Source: Trichocoleus desertorum ATA4-8-CV12
GTDB lineage: Bacteria > Cyanobacteriota > Cyanobacteriia > FACHB-46
Assembly (NCBI GenBank): GCA_019358975.1
Contig: JAHHIL010000001.1
Location: 124,001 to 188,000 of the forward strand
Direction of reading: 5' to 3'
Length of the DNA: 64,000 nucleotides
Every line of letters starts with the position of its first letter. The stretch's first letter is position 1. Position numbers and translations under genes: made by a program. The notes beneath the pieces are model-generated. The model did not search any database. It was not told where the DNA came from and saw only the letters and a list, made by a program, of their open reading frames with translations. This document shows positions 56,547-64,000 of the stretch, in pieces.

Positions 56547-57048
56547 TTAGATTCTTGTTTTCAGAATAGAACTAGCTGTGAGCGATCGCGCCTGTTGCAT
56601 CCAGATCGCTACTGCCTCTACGGGAGGACACAAATCTGGTCGCTGCATCATGGCAACTTGCAACCGCATAATTTGGGGGTGTAGCCGATGTAAAGAAGTC
56701 TGAGCTAGTTGAGCGCAAGAGGCAATCCCTGCATGCAGCAACAGCCCGCAATATTGACAGCCTACACTCGGAATTTTCGCCAAGTCAGCTAAGGCCACCC
56801 ATTTGTTGACGTGTTGAATATGGATTTGCAGTTGGGCCGCTAGGTGCTGTTTCTGAGCTGGTGTATAGGTGCTGTTTCTGAGCTGGTGTAGCAGCTTGCT
56901 GCAATAGCTGTTGGGTCGTGTGAATGTCGTAGCCTCGCAATCGAGTTTGGTCTTCTTGGCTTAGACCTGGCAATTGTTCAATGGGCCAGCTACAGGGTCG
57001 TAGCGGTTGAGGACGAGACCCAGAACGATGGCGATCGCGCGTACCCAT
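56547..57048 (-). pseudogene. DUF4332-type protein, frameshifted by a 25-base tandem duplication
   Basis: Two frames that together make one protein: 57048-56785 (starting MGTRDRHRSG, with PIEQLPGLSQEDQTRLRGYD) and 56798-56547 (ALADLAKIPSVGCQYCGLLL). They are separated by a frameshift at a perfect 25-base duplication (56841-56890). Removing one unit leaves 477 bases, an exact 159-codon frame with no internal stop, reading HLAAQLQIHIQHVNKWVALA across the join. DUF4332 proteins resemble small helix-hairpin-helix (DNA-binding-like) folds. As written, the product is truncated; a sequencing or assembly artefact cannot be excluded. Confidence 0.85.
56841..56890. repeat. perfect 25-base tandem duplication
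   Basis: Units 56841-56865 and 56866-56890 are identical (starting TAGGTGCTG, ending CTGGTGTA). Twenty-five is not a multiple of three, so the duplication shifts the frame of the overlapping DUF4332 gene. Confidence 0.95.
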
Positions 57049-57112
57049 AGTCGTGTCACTGACAAAGAATCCTATTCTGGCGCATGTTGTCTAGATCTGC
57101 TTGGAATGGCGC

Positions 57113-57541
57113 TTAGAACAGCCATTGCCCTCCCCGGAAGCGCGATCGCGGGAACAGAATTCGCATCAAACTGTGAGCAACTAAATAAATTGCGAGCCAA
57201 ATTGAGCTGTAGTGCCACAAAAAGCCCGACATGGATAGGTTTCGATCAATGCCAAACAAACCAACCGTTTTTAGCAGCAACACAATAAATACTGCTTCCC
57301 ACAGCCCTGCTAACAGTTGCAAAGCCCCTGGCCAATCACGATCCCAACGAAATTTCTGTAAGTAGGTATAAAGGACATCCCATCCTAGGCCAAACAGCGC
57401 TACATAGAACAGCACCCAGAAAAATTGTGCGGTTGCACCAGGGCCGATATAGCCAAGAGCAAACGGTAGCGTCACCAAGACACCGACTGTAGCGAAGAGG
57501 AATAAACGAGTTTGCCAGCGCCCGAATAGGGTGGGTGTCAT
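57113..57541 (-). CDS. four-helix membrane protein of unknown function
   Basis: A 142-residue protein with about four membrane helices (LFLFATVGVLVTLPFALG, AQFFWVLFYVALFGLGWDVL, ALQLLAGLWEAVFIVLLL, and LWHYSSIWLAIYLVAHSLM). The basic loop between helices 2 and 3 (YLQKFRWDRDWPG) is a striking conserved-looking element. The function is unknown. It is on the same strand as the DUF4332 gene and aroE (64 bases before the former), so it may head a three-gene transcript. Confidence 0.65.
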   Translation of the reverse strand: MTPTLFGRWQTRLFLFATVGVLVTLPFALGYIGPGATAQFFWVLFYVALFGLGWDVLYTYLQKFRWDRDWPGALQLLAGLWEAVFIVLLLKTVGLFGIDRNLSMSGFLWHYSSIWLAIYLVAHSLMRILFPRSRFRGGQWLF

Positions 57542-57654
57542 GCTTCTAGCCTAGACTTCACGATTTCAGCCACTAGATTGATGAAAAACTAGTAGGTAAA
57601 GGATATTACAGAACTGTCGAATCTAATCTGCTATGGCTGAGCCGATCAAGTTTC

Positions 57655-58296
57655 ATGCAGCAACTTCTAGCTGAAGTCACCGCTACCTTTCTAGCCCTAC
57701 TCCCCATTGCCAACCCCATTGGGGCTGTTCCTTTGTTCTATAGCTTAACGGCTTTAGATTCCAAAGCTTATCGTCAAAAGCAGGCTCGGAAAACCTCACT
57801 GAATGTGATTTGTGTCTTAATTATCTTTTTTCTAGCTGGGAGGCTGATTTTAGAATTTTTTGATCTTTCCTTAGGAGTCCTACGAATTGCTGGAGGCTTG
57901 CTAATTGCGCAGACGGCTTGGGAGATGGTAACTGTGCGACCTAGACTCACTCCCCCGGAACGAGAAGAAGTGGCGGAAAAAGAAGATATTTCGTTCACGC
58001 CAATGGCTGTACCCATGTTGAGCGGTCCGGGCGCGATTGGGGTGGTGATGGGGTTGTCAGCGAGATCCAGCCAGTTGCTGGACCACTTAGGCGCTCTAAT
58101 CGGGATTTTGCTACTGGGGGGCATGATCTACTTCTGCCTTTCTGTGGGCGATCGCGTCATGGCCCGTCTAGGCAAAAGTGGCGTGGGCGCTTTTAACCGT
58201 GTTTTGGGATTTTTTATTTTGGCGATCGCGGTGCAGTTTATTGCCGAAGGTACAATCGCCCTGCTCAAAGATTCGGTTCCGGAGCTATTTAATTAG
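57655..58296 (+). CDS. MarC-family membrane protein
   Basis: A 213-residue protein with six predicted membrane helices and the family start FLALLPIANPIGAVPLFYSL. The central VPMLSGPGAIGVVMGLSA and the last helix (RVLGFFILAIAVQFIAEG) are also typical. MarC was once linked to multidrug resistance, a claim later doubted; the transported substrate is unknown. It is divergent from the four-helix protein and convergent (7 bases) with the FHA-flavoprotein gene. Confidence 0.9.
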   Translation: MQQLLAEVTATFLALLPIANPIGAVPLFYSLTALDSKAYRQKQARKTSLNVICVLIIFFLAGRLILEFFDLSLGVLRIAGGLLIAQTAWEMVTVRPRLTPPEREEVAEKEDISFTPMAVPMLSGPGAIGVVMGLSARSSQLLDHLGALIGILLLGGMIYFCLSVGDRVMARLGKSGVGAFNRVLGFFILAIAVQFIAEGTIALLKDSVPELFN

Positions 58297-58303
58297 GTGG
58301 CGG

Positions 58304-60304
58304 CTAAGAGGGAGGTCGCCCAATCACCCACTTGAACCACTGAGTCAGCGATCGGACTGGATGTAAGCGTTGCAGACTGGGAGCGCGCATTTTCACTAAA
58401 TCTGTCACCGCGCAGAGAGCCGCGTATTGCAACCCCAAGAAACTATCGACCGCCGCATAGGGACCACCCAGAATCATTGCTCCTGCTGCATACAGGCGAC
58501 CTCGACCATTCCGCATTTCGACCAACTCAAAATCATTAGCCACGCTCAAGCGACCCAATGGATTCAGCGGCAAACTGTACTGCGTCACCAAATCATCTAA
58601 AAGTGGGTTCGTTTTGACTTTGGCTTCCAACCCCGTAGCATCAATGACAAAATCTGCTTCCAGCCGCATTTGCCCCTTCAAGTTTTGTTCTTGAATGTAA
58701 GTCACAGGGCGATCGCGCTCATCTGCTTCTACCCGTTCCACTTCTCCAAAGGTGATTTGATACCAACCTTGGCTCAGTCCCTCTTCGACAATGCGCCGCC
58801 AATCTCCCCGGTCGGCTGTGGTGGTGCCGCCCCAAGCAGCTAAGAGACCTTGGCGCTCTTGGGGAGTAGCTTGCTCTAGCATGACTCGTAGTTCCCCGCT
58901 CCAACAAGCTTTCGGCCAATTAAACGGTTGAAACTCGTAATGGTTCTCGACGTGGCGTTGAGCGGTGCCAAACTTATTGCCTTCAGGCTTGGGCGATCGC
59001 ATCAAATGCAGAATTGCAATGTTGGGATTTTTTTGCCGAGCTTCGTAGAGCCGTTGCAAAATGCGCGATGCGACAATCCCGCGACCCCGAATCAAGACGG
59101 TGCCGCCTTGCTGTTCCAAATGCTCATAAACGTGATCGTGATCTTCGTAAGCATTCACGACCGAGGTAAAGTCTTTTGTTTGCTCGCGATAGGCTTGCAA
59201 GTCGGGCAAAAACTGAATCGCAGGATATCCGGTGGCAAGTTGCACATAGCGGGCGACTAAAAAGGCATGGTCCCGCTGCTGCGAGGTCGAACGAGAATAG
59301 GCGATCGCGTACCGTCCATCATTAGTTTTGCGAATCCCTCGTACCCGTCCATAGCAAAACATCTCCTCCCACCCGATCCGTTTAGCTTCGCGATCGAGGG
59401 CTGCAAACAGATTCGCTGCTCGCGGTGTATAGGTTTCAGCAAAAGTTGGCTCTGCAAACACCTGCCACAGATATTTCAGCGCTGCTGTCAGATGGCCTCT
59501 GCTCAAGTCGTGCCAGGCTTCCCGCAAGGCATAACTCGGCCAGCCCCAAATATTATCTGGGCAAGAATCAGAGTTGGAGCGCAATCGTTCGTGTAAAGGA
59601 ATTTGGGAATTGCGGCACAGACGTTGATAACGAGCGTAGGGTTGGGGTTCCATGCCTAAAGTGATCACTTGAGCCGAGTGAACTCCACAGATCCGAAGCA
59701 AATCGACCCAACAAAAGCTTCCTAATCCAGCCCCAATCGCGGCATAGTCGCTTTCTCGCACAGGTAAACCTGTCGCAAATAAATCCTGTACTGAGACTTG
59801 CTGGTTCTGAAACAGAGGGGGTGGAAAAGATTCATCCGCTAGATGGGCCTCTCCTGCACTTGGTAACTCTGTGACAGCAAAGCGAGGATCGGGTAACTGA
59901 GTTGCGGCTAGGGACGGTGGAGTTAAAGGAGTTAAAGGAGACGAAGCAGGTGCCGGAGGAGTGACGGCGAAGGAGATGGCGATCGCGTAGGGGCCAATCT
60001 GGATCGTGTCGCCGTTCGCCAAGAAACTGCGGTGATGCAATACACCATTTACTAGCGTGCCATTAATACTGTTTTGATCCGTGACCACCAACCCATCAGG
60101 TTCTAAGGTGATCAAGGCGTGGAACCGAGAAATTTCGTCACTGGCTAGGGCAACGCGGCAGACGCGCTGTTCTCCAAGCTGAGCAGGCAACTGGGCAAAT
60201 TCTCGTCCTAAGGCGATCGGCACCGTCAACACTGGCGATCGCTGCTCCCCCGTTAGAGGTTCTGACCAGCTCAGTTGAATTCGTAGTGGTGCTGCCCCAG
60301 TCAT
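58304..60304 (-). CDS. FHA domain fused to FAD/NAD(P)-binding oxidoreductase
   Basis: A 666-residue fusion. FHA domain at about 20-115: GR (33-34), SRFH (59-62) and NSINGTLVNG (78-87) are the phosphothreonine-binding positions. A Pro-rich linker (115-170) follows. The oxidoreductase has a Rossmann motif DYAAIGAGLGSF (about 186-197) and a second nucleotide motif VLIRGRGIVASRIL (about residue 400). Its late ADFVIDATGLEAKV is the ATG motif of flavin monooxygenase-like enzymes (FAD_NAD_binding_9 group). The FHA part suggests control or localisation by Ser/Thr phosphorylation. It lies 36 bases after a second FHA gene. The substrate is unknown. Confidence 0.85.
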   Translation of the reverse strand: MTGAAPLRIQLSWSEPLTGEQRSPVLTVPIALGREFAQLPAQLGEQRVCRVALASDEISRFHALITLEPDGLVVTDQNSINGTLVNGVLHHRSFLANGDTIQIGPYAIAISFAVTPPAPASSPLTPLTPPSLAATQLPDPRFAVTELPSAGEAHLADESFPPPLFQNQQVSVQDLFATGLPVRESDYAAIGAGLGSFCWVDLLRICGVHSAQVITLGMEPQPYARYQRLCRNSQIPLHERLRSNSDSCPDNIWGWPSYALREAWHDLSRGHLTAALKYLWQVFAEPTFAETYTPRAANLFAALDREAKRIGWEEMFCYGRVRGIRKTNDGRYAIAYSRSTSQQRDHAFLVARYVQLATGYPAIQFLPDLQAYREQTKDFTSVVNAYEDHDHVYEHLEQQGGTVLIRGRGIVASRILQRLYEARQKNPNIAILHLMRSPKPEGNKFGTAQRHVENHYEFQPFNWPKACWSGELRVMLEQATPQERQGLLAAWGGTTTADRGDWRRIVEEGLSQGWYQITFGEVERVEADERDRPVTYIQEQNLKGQMRLEADFVIDATGLEAKVKTNPLLDDLVTQYSLPLNPLGRLSVANDFELVEMRNGRGRLYAAGAMILGGPYAAVDSFLGLQYAALCAVTDLVKMRAPSLQRLHPVRSLTQWFKWVIGRPPS

Positions 60305-60340
60305 ACCGCTCTTGCTAACCTATGGGTGACGTTGGTGAGA

Positions 60341-60886
60341 TTACCTTGGCGACAGTATGACACTGGCTGCCGCTGCTAAGGAAGTCCCACACCAAGGGCA
60401 ACCTGACTGGAGGTACTCGTAGCGTGAGGTCTGATGACACTTAGGACACTGAAGGCCATAGGTTGAGAGAGCGGGCGGAGCAGTGGGAACCAAGGGGCTA
60501 GAGAGGGTAGGAATTAGGGTAGGAAGCTGAGGAGATAAAAGAACTGTAGTTTTGATGGGGGCGATCGCGGTCACGTATAGCTCTAATTGACCTAACCCAA
60601 TCTTGCTACCCACTTGCAGCGCCACTTCCCCTTGCTCTAAGCGGGAGCCATCTACAAAGGGTGGGTTCTGGGCACGGAGATTTCGGAGATAAAACTGGTT
60701 TTGCTCTGGCTGAAAGATGATCTCGACGTGCAACCCTGAGACAGTGGGATGCGACAGTACCCAATCACAGCGCTCTGGATCGCGACCAATGCGAATCGCT
60801 CCGGGTTGTTTACTGGCCTGCCAGGGATGCAACGTTTTAGTTTCTGCTTGCTCCCCTTCCGTCCAAGCTAATGTGATTTCATACAT
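60341..60886 (-). CDS. FHA domain protein with C-terminal zinc ribbon
   Basis: A 181-residue protein. FHA at about 30-110 has GR (34-35), SGLH (50-53) and an NLRAQNPPFVDGSRL strand, with the Asn-Gly pair partly altered. A Pro/Thr-rich linker leads to a zinc ribbon (CPKC then CPWC, separated by about 13 residues, near residues 148-170). There is no kinase domain. It is the first gene of a two-gene transcript with the FHA-flavoprotein. It may bind a phosphorylated partner, but both ligand and partner are unknown. Confidence 0.82.
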   Translation of the reverse strand: MYEITLAWTEGEQAETKTLHPWQASKQPGAIRIGRDPERCDWVLSHPTVSGLHVEIIFQPEQNQFYLRNLRAQNPPFVDGSRLEQGEVALQVGSKIGLGQLELYVTAIAPIKTTVLLSPQLPTLIPTLSSPLVPTAPPALSTYGLQCPKCHQTSRYEYLQSGCPWCGTSLAAAASVILSPR

Positions 60887-61537
60887 CGTTCCAGCCTTAG
60901 ATGACTTATTGCTACCAATTACCTCAGAGTTGGCTCCCGAAATTCCCTGAAGTTTGGCAAGAACTTGCCCAAAACAGTGAGCTATTTTTGATACGAGCGG
61001 TTAGCGATCGCCCCTTTTTTGCATTCACTTTTAGCACTAGCTTTTAGCATTCATTGCTTACCTATAGCAATCTTTTTTGATTCTTGAATGGGGTGCAGGG
61101 GTAAAACCCTTGAATGGGGGCGAAGCCCCCACCCCCCTGTTCCCAATCCATTTAGGATTGCTTTTTTGATTCTTGAATGGGGTGCAGGGGTAAAACCCTT
61201 GAATGGGGGCTCGCCCCCACCCCCCTGTTCCCAATCCATTTAGGATTGCTATAGATTATCAAGGTACAAGGTAGGTCAAAGAGCATTCCAGACTAATGAA
61301 CTTAATCTTTTTGAAGACAAATTAGCCTTCTTACTTCCTACGCTAATTTTGTGTTTTTAATGAGCAAATATGCTTATCAAAGGGCAAAGTCAACCTTCAA
61401 TTTTTAATTTTTTAGCAATAAAAGTACAAAATTCTTTTATTTGTGACGCTACGCACAGCGAAACTAATTGAACTTTTATTAAATATCAAAGAGATCAACT
61501 CAAGACTCGGTTCGCAGCCTTTCACGGAGCATAACTT
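60887..61537. other. intergenic region with family B element
   Basis: About 650 bases. The family B tandem element occupies 61062-61254. The remainder (61260-61500) is AT-rich without an ORF I trust. Confidence 0.4.
61062..61254 (+). repeat. family B MITE-like element, tandem-duplicated copy
   Basis: The 193-base element has outer ends CTATAGCAATC (61062-61072) and GGATTGCTATAG (61243-61254). Inside, two units about 89 bases apart share GATTCTTGAATGGGGTGCAG and the AAGGGTTTTACCCTT-type hairpin. They differ in the loop of the GGGGGC stem (GAAG in unit 1, TC in unit 2). Only one pair of outer terminal repeats is kept; the join reads GGATTGCTTTTTTGATTC. Confidence 0.82.
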
Positions 61538-61738
61538 ATGGCTACAAGTGGCGCTCCTGAGCGAGACAATATTAACCAGGATGAGGTGACTAAATTCTGG
61601 GGGTGCGAGATGACACACCTAGCCCCCCAAGAAAAAGAGCTAGTGGTGATGCTCTGGCAGAAGCTAAAGCAGCGTCGCCAGAACACCCTCAAGTCACCGA
61701 CTACATCGCACAACTTAGATCTCCGGCTTTTTGGGTAA
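61538..61738 (+). CDS. possible small hypothetical protein
   Basis: The protein has 66 residues. A GGAG site lies 10 bases before the ATG, which is better than for most spurious frames here. The protein is charged and helical (KELVVMLWQKLKQRRQNTL) with a single cysteine. The last 38 bases overlap the end of the convergent ThDP enzyme gene. No family is recognised. It could also be a decayed gene end. Confidence 0.4.
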   Translation: MATSGAPERDNINQDEVTKFWGCEMTHLAPQEKELVVMLWQKLKQRRQNTLKSPTTSHNLDLRLFG

Positions 61739-63359
61739 AGCGTAGATTCTCGCTGTAGTCTACTGGGCAATCAATTACCGCTGGCACATCCTGAGCTAAG
61801 GCAGTTTTTAAGGTCGGAATCAGATCGGTTGCAGATTCAACTCGGTAGCCTTTTAAGCCCATACTTTCAGCTAGCTTCACAAAGTCAGGATTGGTGAATT
61901 TCACAAAGGCAGAATGGCCGTAATAGTTTTGTTGCTTCCATTCGATCAAGCCATAGCCACCATCATTAAAAATAATCGTGACAAAAGCGGTGCCGACTCG
62001 CAGTGCGGTTTCTAGCTCTTGGCAGTTCATCATGAAGCCGCCATCTCCAGTCACCGCTACTACCTTCCGGTCTGGATGCACGAGCTTAGCCGCGATCGCG
62101 CCTGGAATGGCAATGCCCATTGCGGCAAAACCGTTAGAGATAATGCAGGTGTTGGGGCGATCGCAGTGGTAGTGACGCGCCATCCACATCTTGTGTGCGC
62201 CCACATCGGAGATCACAACGTCCTCTGGCCCCATGATTTGCCGCAAATCGTAGACTATTTTCTGCGGCTTGATCGGAAAACCATCATCCTTGGCGTACTG
62301 CTCATAGTCTGCCTGGATCTCTGCTCGTAAGCTGATGGCATAAGGCTCTGGCTGGCCTTGGCGGTTAGAGCGCTTCAAGATTTCTTGGAGGGAGTCAGAA
62401 ATATCCCCGACCACATCGGCGATCGGCATGTAACTGCTATCAACTTCTGCGGTGGTTTGCCCAATATGCACAATCGGAATCGTGCCGTTGGGGTTCCACT
62501 TCTTGGGTGAATATTCAATCAAGTCGTAGCCGATCGCAATCACTAAGTCAGCGCGATCGAAACCACAACTAATATAGTCGCGTAGTTGTAACCCCACTGA
62601 CCACAAAGCTAAAGGATGCGTGTAAGGAATCACCCCTTTGCCCATGAAGGTATTAGCCACAGGAATATTCAGTTCGGTGGCAAACTTGGTTAACGCTTCA
62701 CTAGCGTCGGCTCGAATCGTGCCATTCCCAACCAGAATAATGGGATTCTTGGCGGCAGAAATCGCGGCGGCAGCTTGCTCAATGCTGTGGAATGAAGCGT
62801 AGACTTTCTCCATCGAGCACTTCGACAGGGCTTGGCCTGGGGCCGTCATAGCAGCAATATTTTCTGGTAGATCGATGTGAACGGCACCCGGTTTCTCACT
62901 TTCAGCAATCTTGAACGCTTTGCGGACAATTTCTGGAGTATTGCTAGGGCGAACAATTTGGGCGTTCCACTTGGTCACGGGCGCAAACATAGCTACCAAG
63001 TCGAGATATTGGTGTGACTCGATGTGCATGCGATCGGTGCCAACTTGCCCAGTAATGGCTACTAGCGGAGCGCGATCCAGATTAGCATCGGCCACGCCAG
63101 TCATTAGGTTGGTGGCTCCAGGACCGAGGGTGGAAAGGCAAACGCCCGCTTGCCCCGTTAAGCGACCATACACGTCTGCCATAAAAGCAGCGCCCTGCTC
63201 ATGCCGCGTGGTGATGAACTGAATCGAAGAGTGGCTTAAGGCTTCCAACATGTGAAGGTTTTCTTCACCAGGTAGGCCAAACACGTAGCGAACGCCTTCG
63301 TTTTCGAGGCATTTAACCAACAGTTCGGCGGTGTTGATTGGACCTGTTATTTCACCCAT
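61701..63359 (-). CDS. ThDP-dependent decarboxylase, probable 2-oxoglutarate decarboxylase (acetolactate synthase-like)
   Basis: A 552-residue protein of the pyruvate-oxidase/acetolactate-synthase family. The N-terminal Pyr domain has the catalytic Glu in FITTRHEQGAAFMADVYGR. The C-terminal PP domain has the ThDP motif GDGGFMMNCQELETALR and NDGGYGLIEWKQ. Automatic annotation would say acetolactate synthase (AlsS-like). The adjacent gene, 1 base away, is a succinic semialdehyde dehydrogenase; in Synechococcus PCC 7002 the homologous pair was shown to be 2-oxoglutarate decarboxylase and SSADH. That assignment is therefore preferred. No small regulatory IlvH subunit gene is nearby. Confidence 0.85.
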   Translation of the reverse strand: MGEITGPINTAELLVKCLENEGVRYVFGLPGEENLHMLEALSHSSIQFITTRHEQGAAFMADVYGRLTGQAGVCLSTLGPGATNLMTGVADANLDRAPLVAITGQVGTDRMHIESHQYLDLVAMFAPVTKWNAQIVRPSNTPEIVRKAFKIAESEKPGAVHIDLPENIAAMTAPGQALSKCSMEKVYASFHSIEQAAAAISAAKNPIILVGNGTIRADASEALTKFATELNIPVANTFMGKGVIPYTHPLALWSVGLQLRDYISCGFDRADLVIAIGYDLIEYSPKKWNPNGTIPIVHIGQTTAEVDSSYMPIADVVGDISDSLQEILKRSNRQGQPEPYAISLRAEIQADYEQYAKDDGFPIKPQKIVYDLRQIMGPEDVVISDVGAHKMWMARHYHCDRPNTCIISNGFAAMGIAIPGAIAAKLVHPDRKVVAVTGDGGFMMNCQELETALRVGTAFVTIIFNDGGYGLIEWKQQNYYGHSAFVKFTNPDFVKLAESMGLKGYRVESATDLIPTLKTALAQDVPAVIDCPVDYSENLRFTQKAGDLSCAM

Positions 63360-63360
63360 G

Positions 63361-64000
63361 TCATTTCACCCAAACGGTTTTGATATTGACGAATTCGTGA
63401 ATGCCCTGAATGCCCAACTCTCGCCCATATCCCGATCGCTTGATGCCGCCAAAAGGGAGACGTGGATCGGATTTGACTAGTCCGTTAATAAATACAGCAC
63501 CCGCGTCTAGTTCTTCGATCAGGCGGCTTGCTTCGTCTGCTACTTGGGTCCAAGCACTGGCTCCCAAGCCAAAAGAAGTGCTATTAGCGAGGCGAATGGC
63601 CTCATCGATATCTTTCACCCGAAATAGCAGTGCCACCGGACCAAAAAACTCCTCTTGGTCAGCAGGAGTACCGGGGGGAAAGTCGGTAAGGATTGTCGGA
63701 GCGTAAAAGTTGCCAGGGCGCTCTTTTATAGAATGCCCACCGACTGGGGCTCTTGCACCTTGTTCTAGACAAGCTTGCACCTGATGGTCTAAGTCTTGCA
63801 GAATGTCGGGGGTAGCCAAGGGGCCAATATCGGTGTCGAGTTCCATTGGATCGCCCACTTTCAGCGCTTGATACTTCTCGACTAAGCGGCGCTCAAACTC
63901 ATCGGCGATCGCCTCAGCAATAATAAAGCGCTTGCCAGCGATACAAGATTGGCCGTTGTTCAGGAGGCGCGCAGTGACAGCGGTGGTTACGGCAGCCTCT
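63361..64000 (-). CDS. NAD(P)+-dependent succinic semialdehyde dehydrogenase, C-terminal part
   Basis: The frame is open to the window end, so the N-terminal half lies outside. About 212 residues are visible, starting EAAVTTAVTARLLNNGQSC. The catalytic Cys is in NNGQSCIAGKRFI, and EEFFGPVALLFRVKDIDEAI and the end PFGGIKRSGYGRELGIQG are ALDH family signatures. The stop TGA lies 1 base before the ATG of the ThDP enzyme gene, so the two are translationally coupled. Together they turn 2-oxoglutarate into succinate. Confidence 0.9.
   Translation of the reverse strand, partial: EAAVTTAVTARLLNNGQSCIAGKRFIIAEAIADEFERRLVEKYQALKVGDPMELDTDIGPLATPDILQDLDHQVQACLEQGARAPVGGHSIKERPGNFYAPTILTDFPPGTPADQEEFFGPVALLFRVKDIDEAIRLANSTSFGLGASAWTQVADEASRLIEELDAGAVFINGLVKSDPRLPFGGIKRSGYGRELGIQGIHEFVNIKTVWVK

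Noticed and set aside
61051-61239. 62-codon minus-strand frame with an internal protein repeat
   Set aside because: It is the translation of the family B tandem element; the repeat arises from the DNA duplication, not from selection on protein.
61701-63359. Acetolactate synthase of the branched-chain pathway paired with ilvC
   Set aside because: ilvC is about 36 kb away on the other strand, no IlvH subunit is present, and the immediate neighbour is a semialdehyde dehydrogenase.

Overview
The window reads as chromosome from a filamentous or colonial cyanobacterium, most like the Leptolyngbya-type lineages, though the genus cannot be fixed from sequence alone. The evidence is the very frequent HIP1 octamer GCGATCGC, an NblB-like HEAT protein, a CRR7 (NDH-1 assembly) protein, CrtH/CrtISO carotenoid isomerase, ferredoxin-type sulfite reductase, iron superoxide dismutase, a PEP-CTERM surface protein and many small proteins typical of cyanobacteria. 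I saw no rRNA, tRNA, CRISPR array, prophage or intact insertion sequence.

Layout. 1-9 kb: the tail of an unknown gene, an SLH-domain lipoprotein, a CBS protein, an NblB-like protein, a PEP-CTERM (XDP2-like) protein, an RsbW-type ATP-binding protein with cysteines in its ATP lid, small conserved proteins and asnS. 9-22 kb: a hexapeptide acetyltransferase, a co-directional run of PlsC-like acyltransferase, amidase and CHASE/PAS/GAF hybrid histidine kinase, then a PadR regulator divergent from an RND efflux pair. 22-34 kb: DoxX protein, peptidoglycan-binding protein, HAD hydrolase, ilvC, a MacB-type ABC exporter, Tat-exported MsrB, two alpha/beta hydrolases and rsmE. 34.7-38.6 kb: a histidine kinase with an ethylene-receptor-type copper-binding membrane domain, followed 15 bases later by a REC-PAS-histidine kinase. 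38.6-55 kb: housekeeping genes (sir, lipid kinase, CRR7, ppk1, sodB, crtH, upp, YggT) among small conserved unknowns. 55-60.9 kb: aroE beside a DUF4332 gene broken by a perfect 25-base tandem duplication, MarC, and a two-gene unit of FHA proteins, one fused to an FAD/NAD(P)-binding oxidoreductase. 61.7-64 kb: a ThDP enzyme abutting an aldehyde dehydrogenase. This pair matches the cyanobacterial 2-oxoglutarate decarboxylase / succinic semialdehyde dehydrogenase bypass of the TCA cycle better than acetolactate synthesis.

The non-coding part carries at least three dispersed repeat families. Family A is about 65 bases, two adjacent hairpins, six copies, mostly at gene 3' ends. Family B has 12-base terminal inverted repeats CTATAGCAATCC and is MITE-like; there is one single copy and one tandem-duplicated copy. 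Family C is a double hairpin between msrB and a hydrolase gene. The strongest leads are the ethylene-receptor kinase pair, the FHA-flavoprotein unit, the 25-base duplication, the repeat families and a ribbon-helix-helix-like tail on sulfite reductase.
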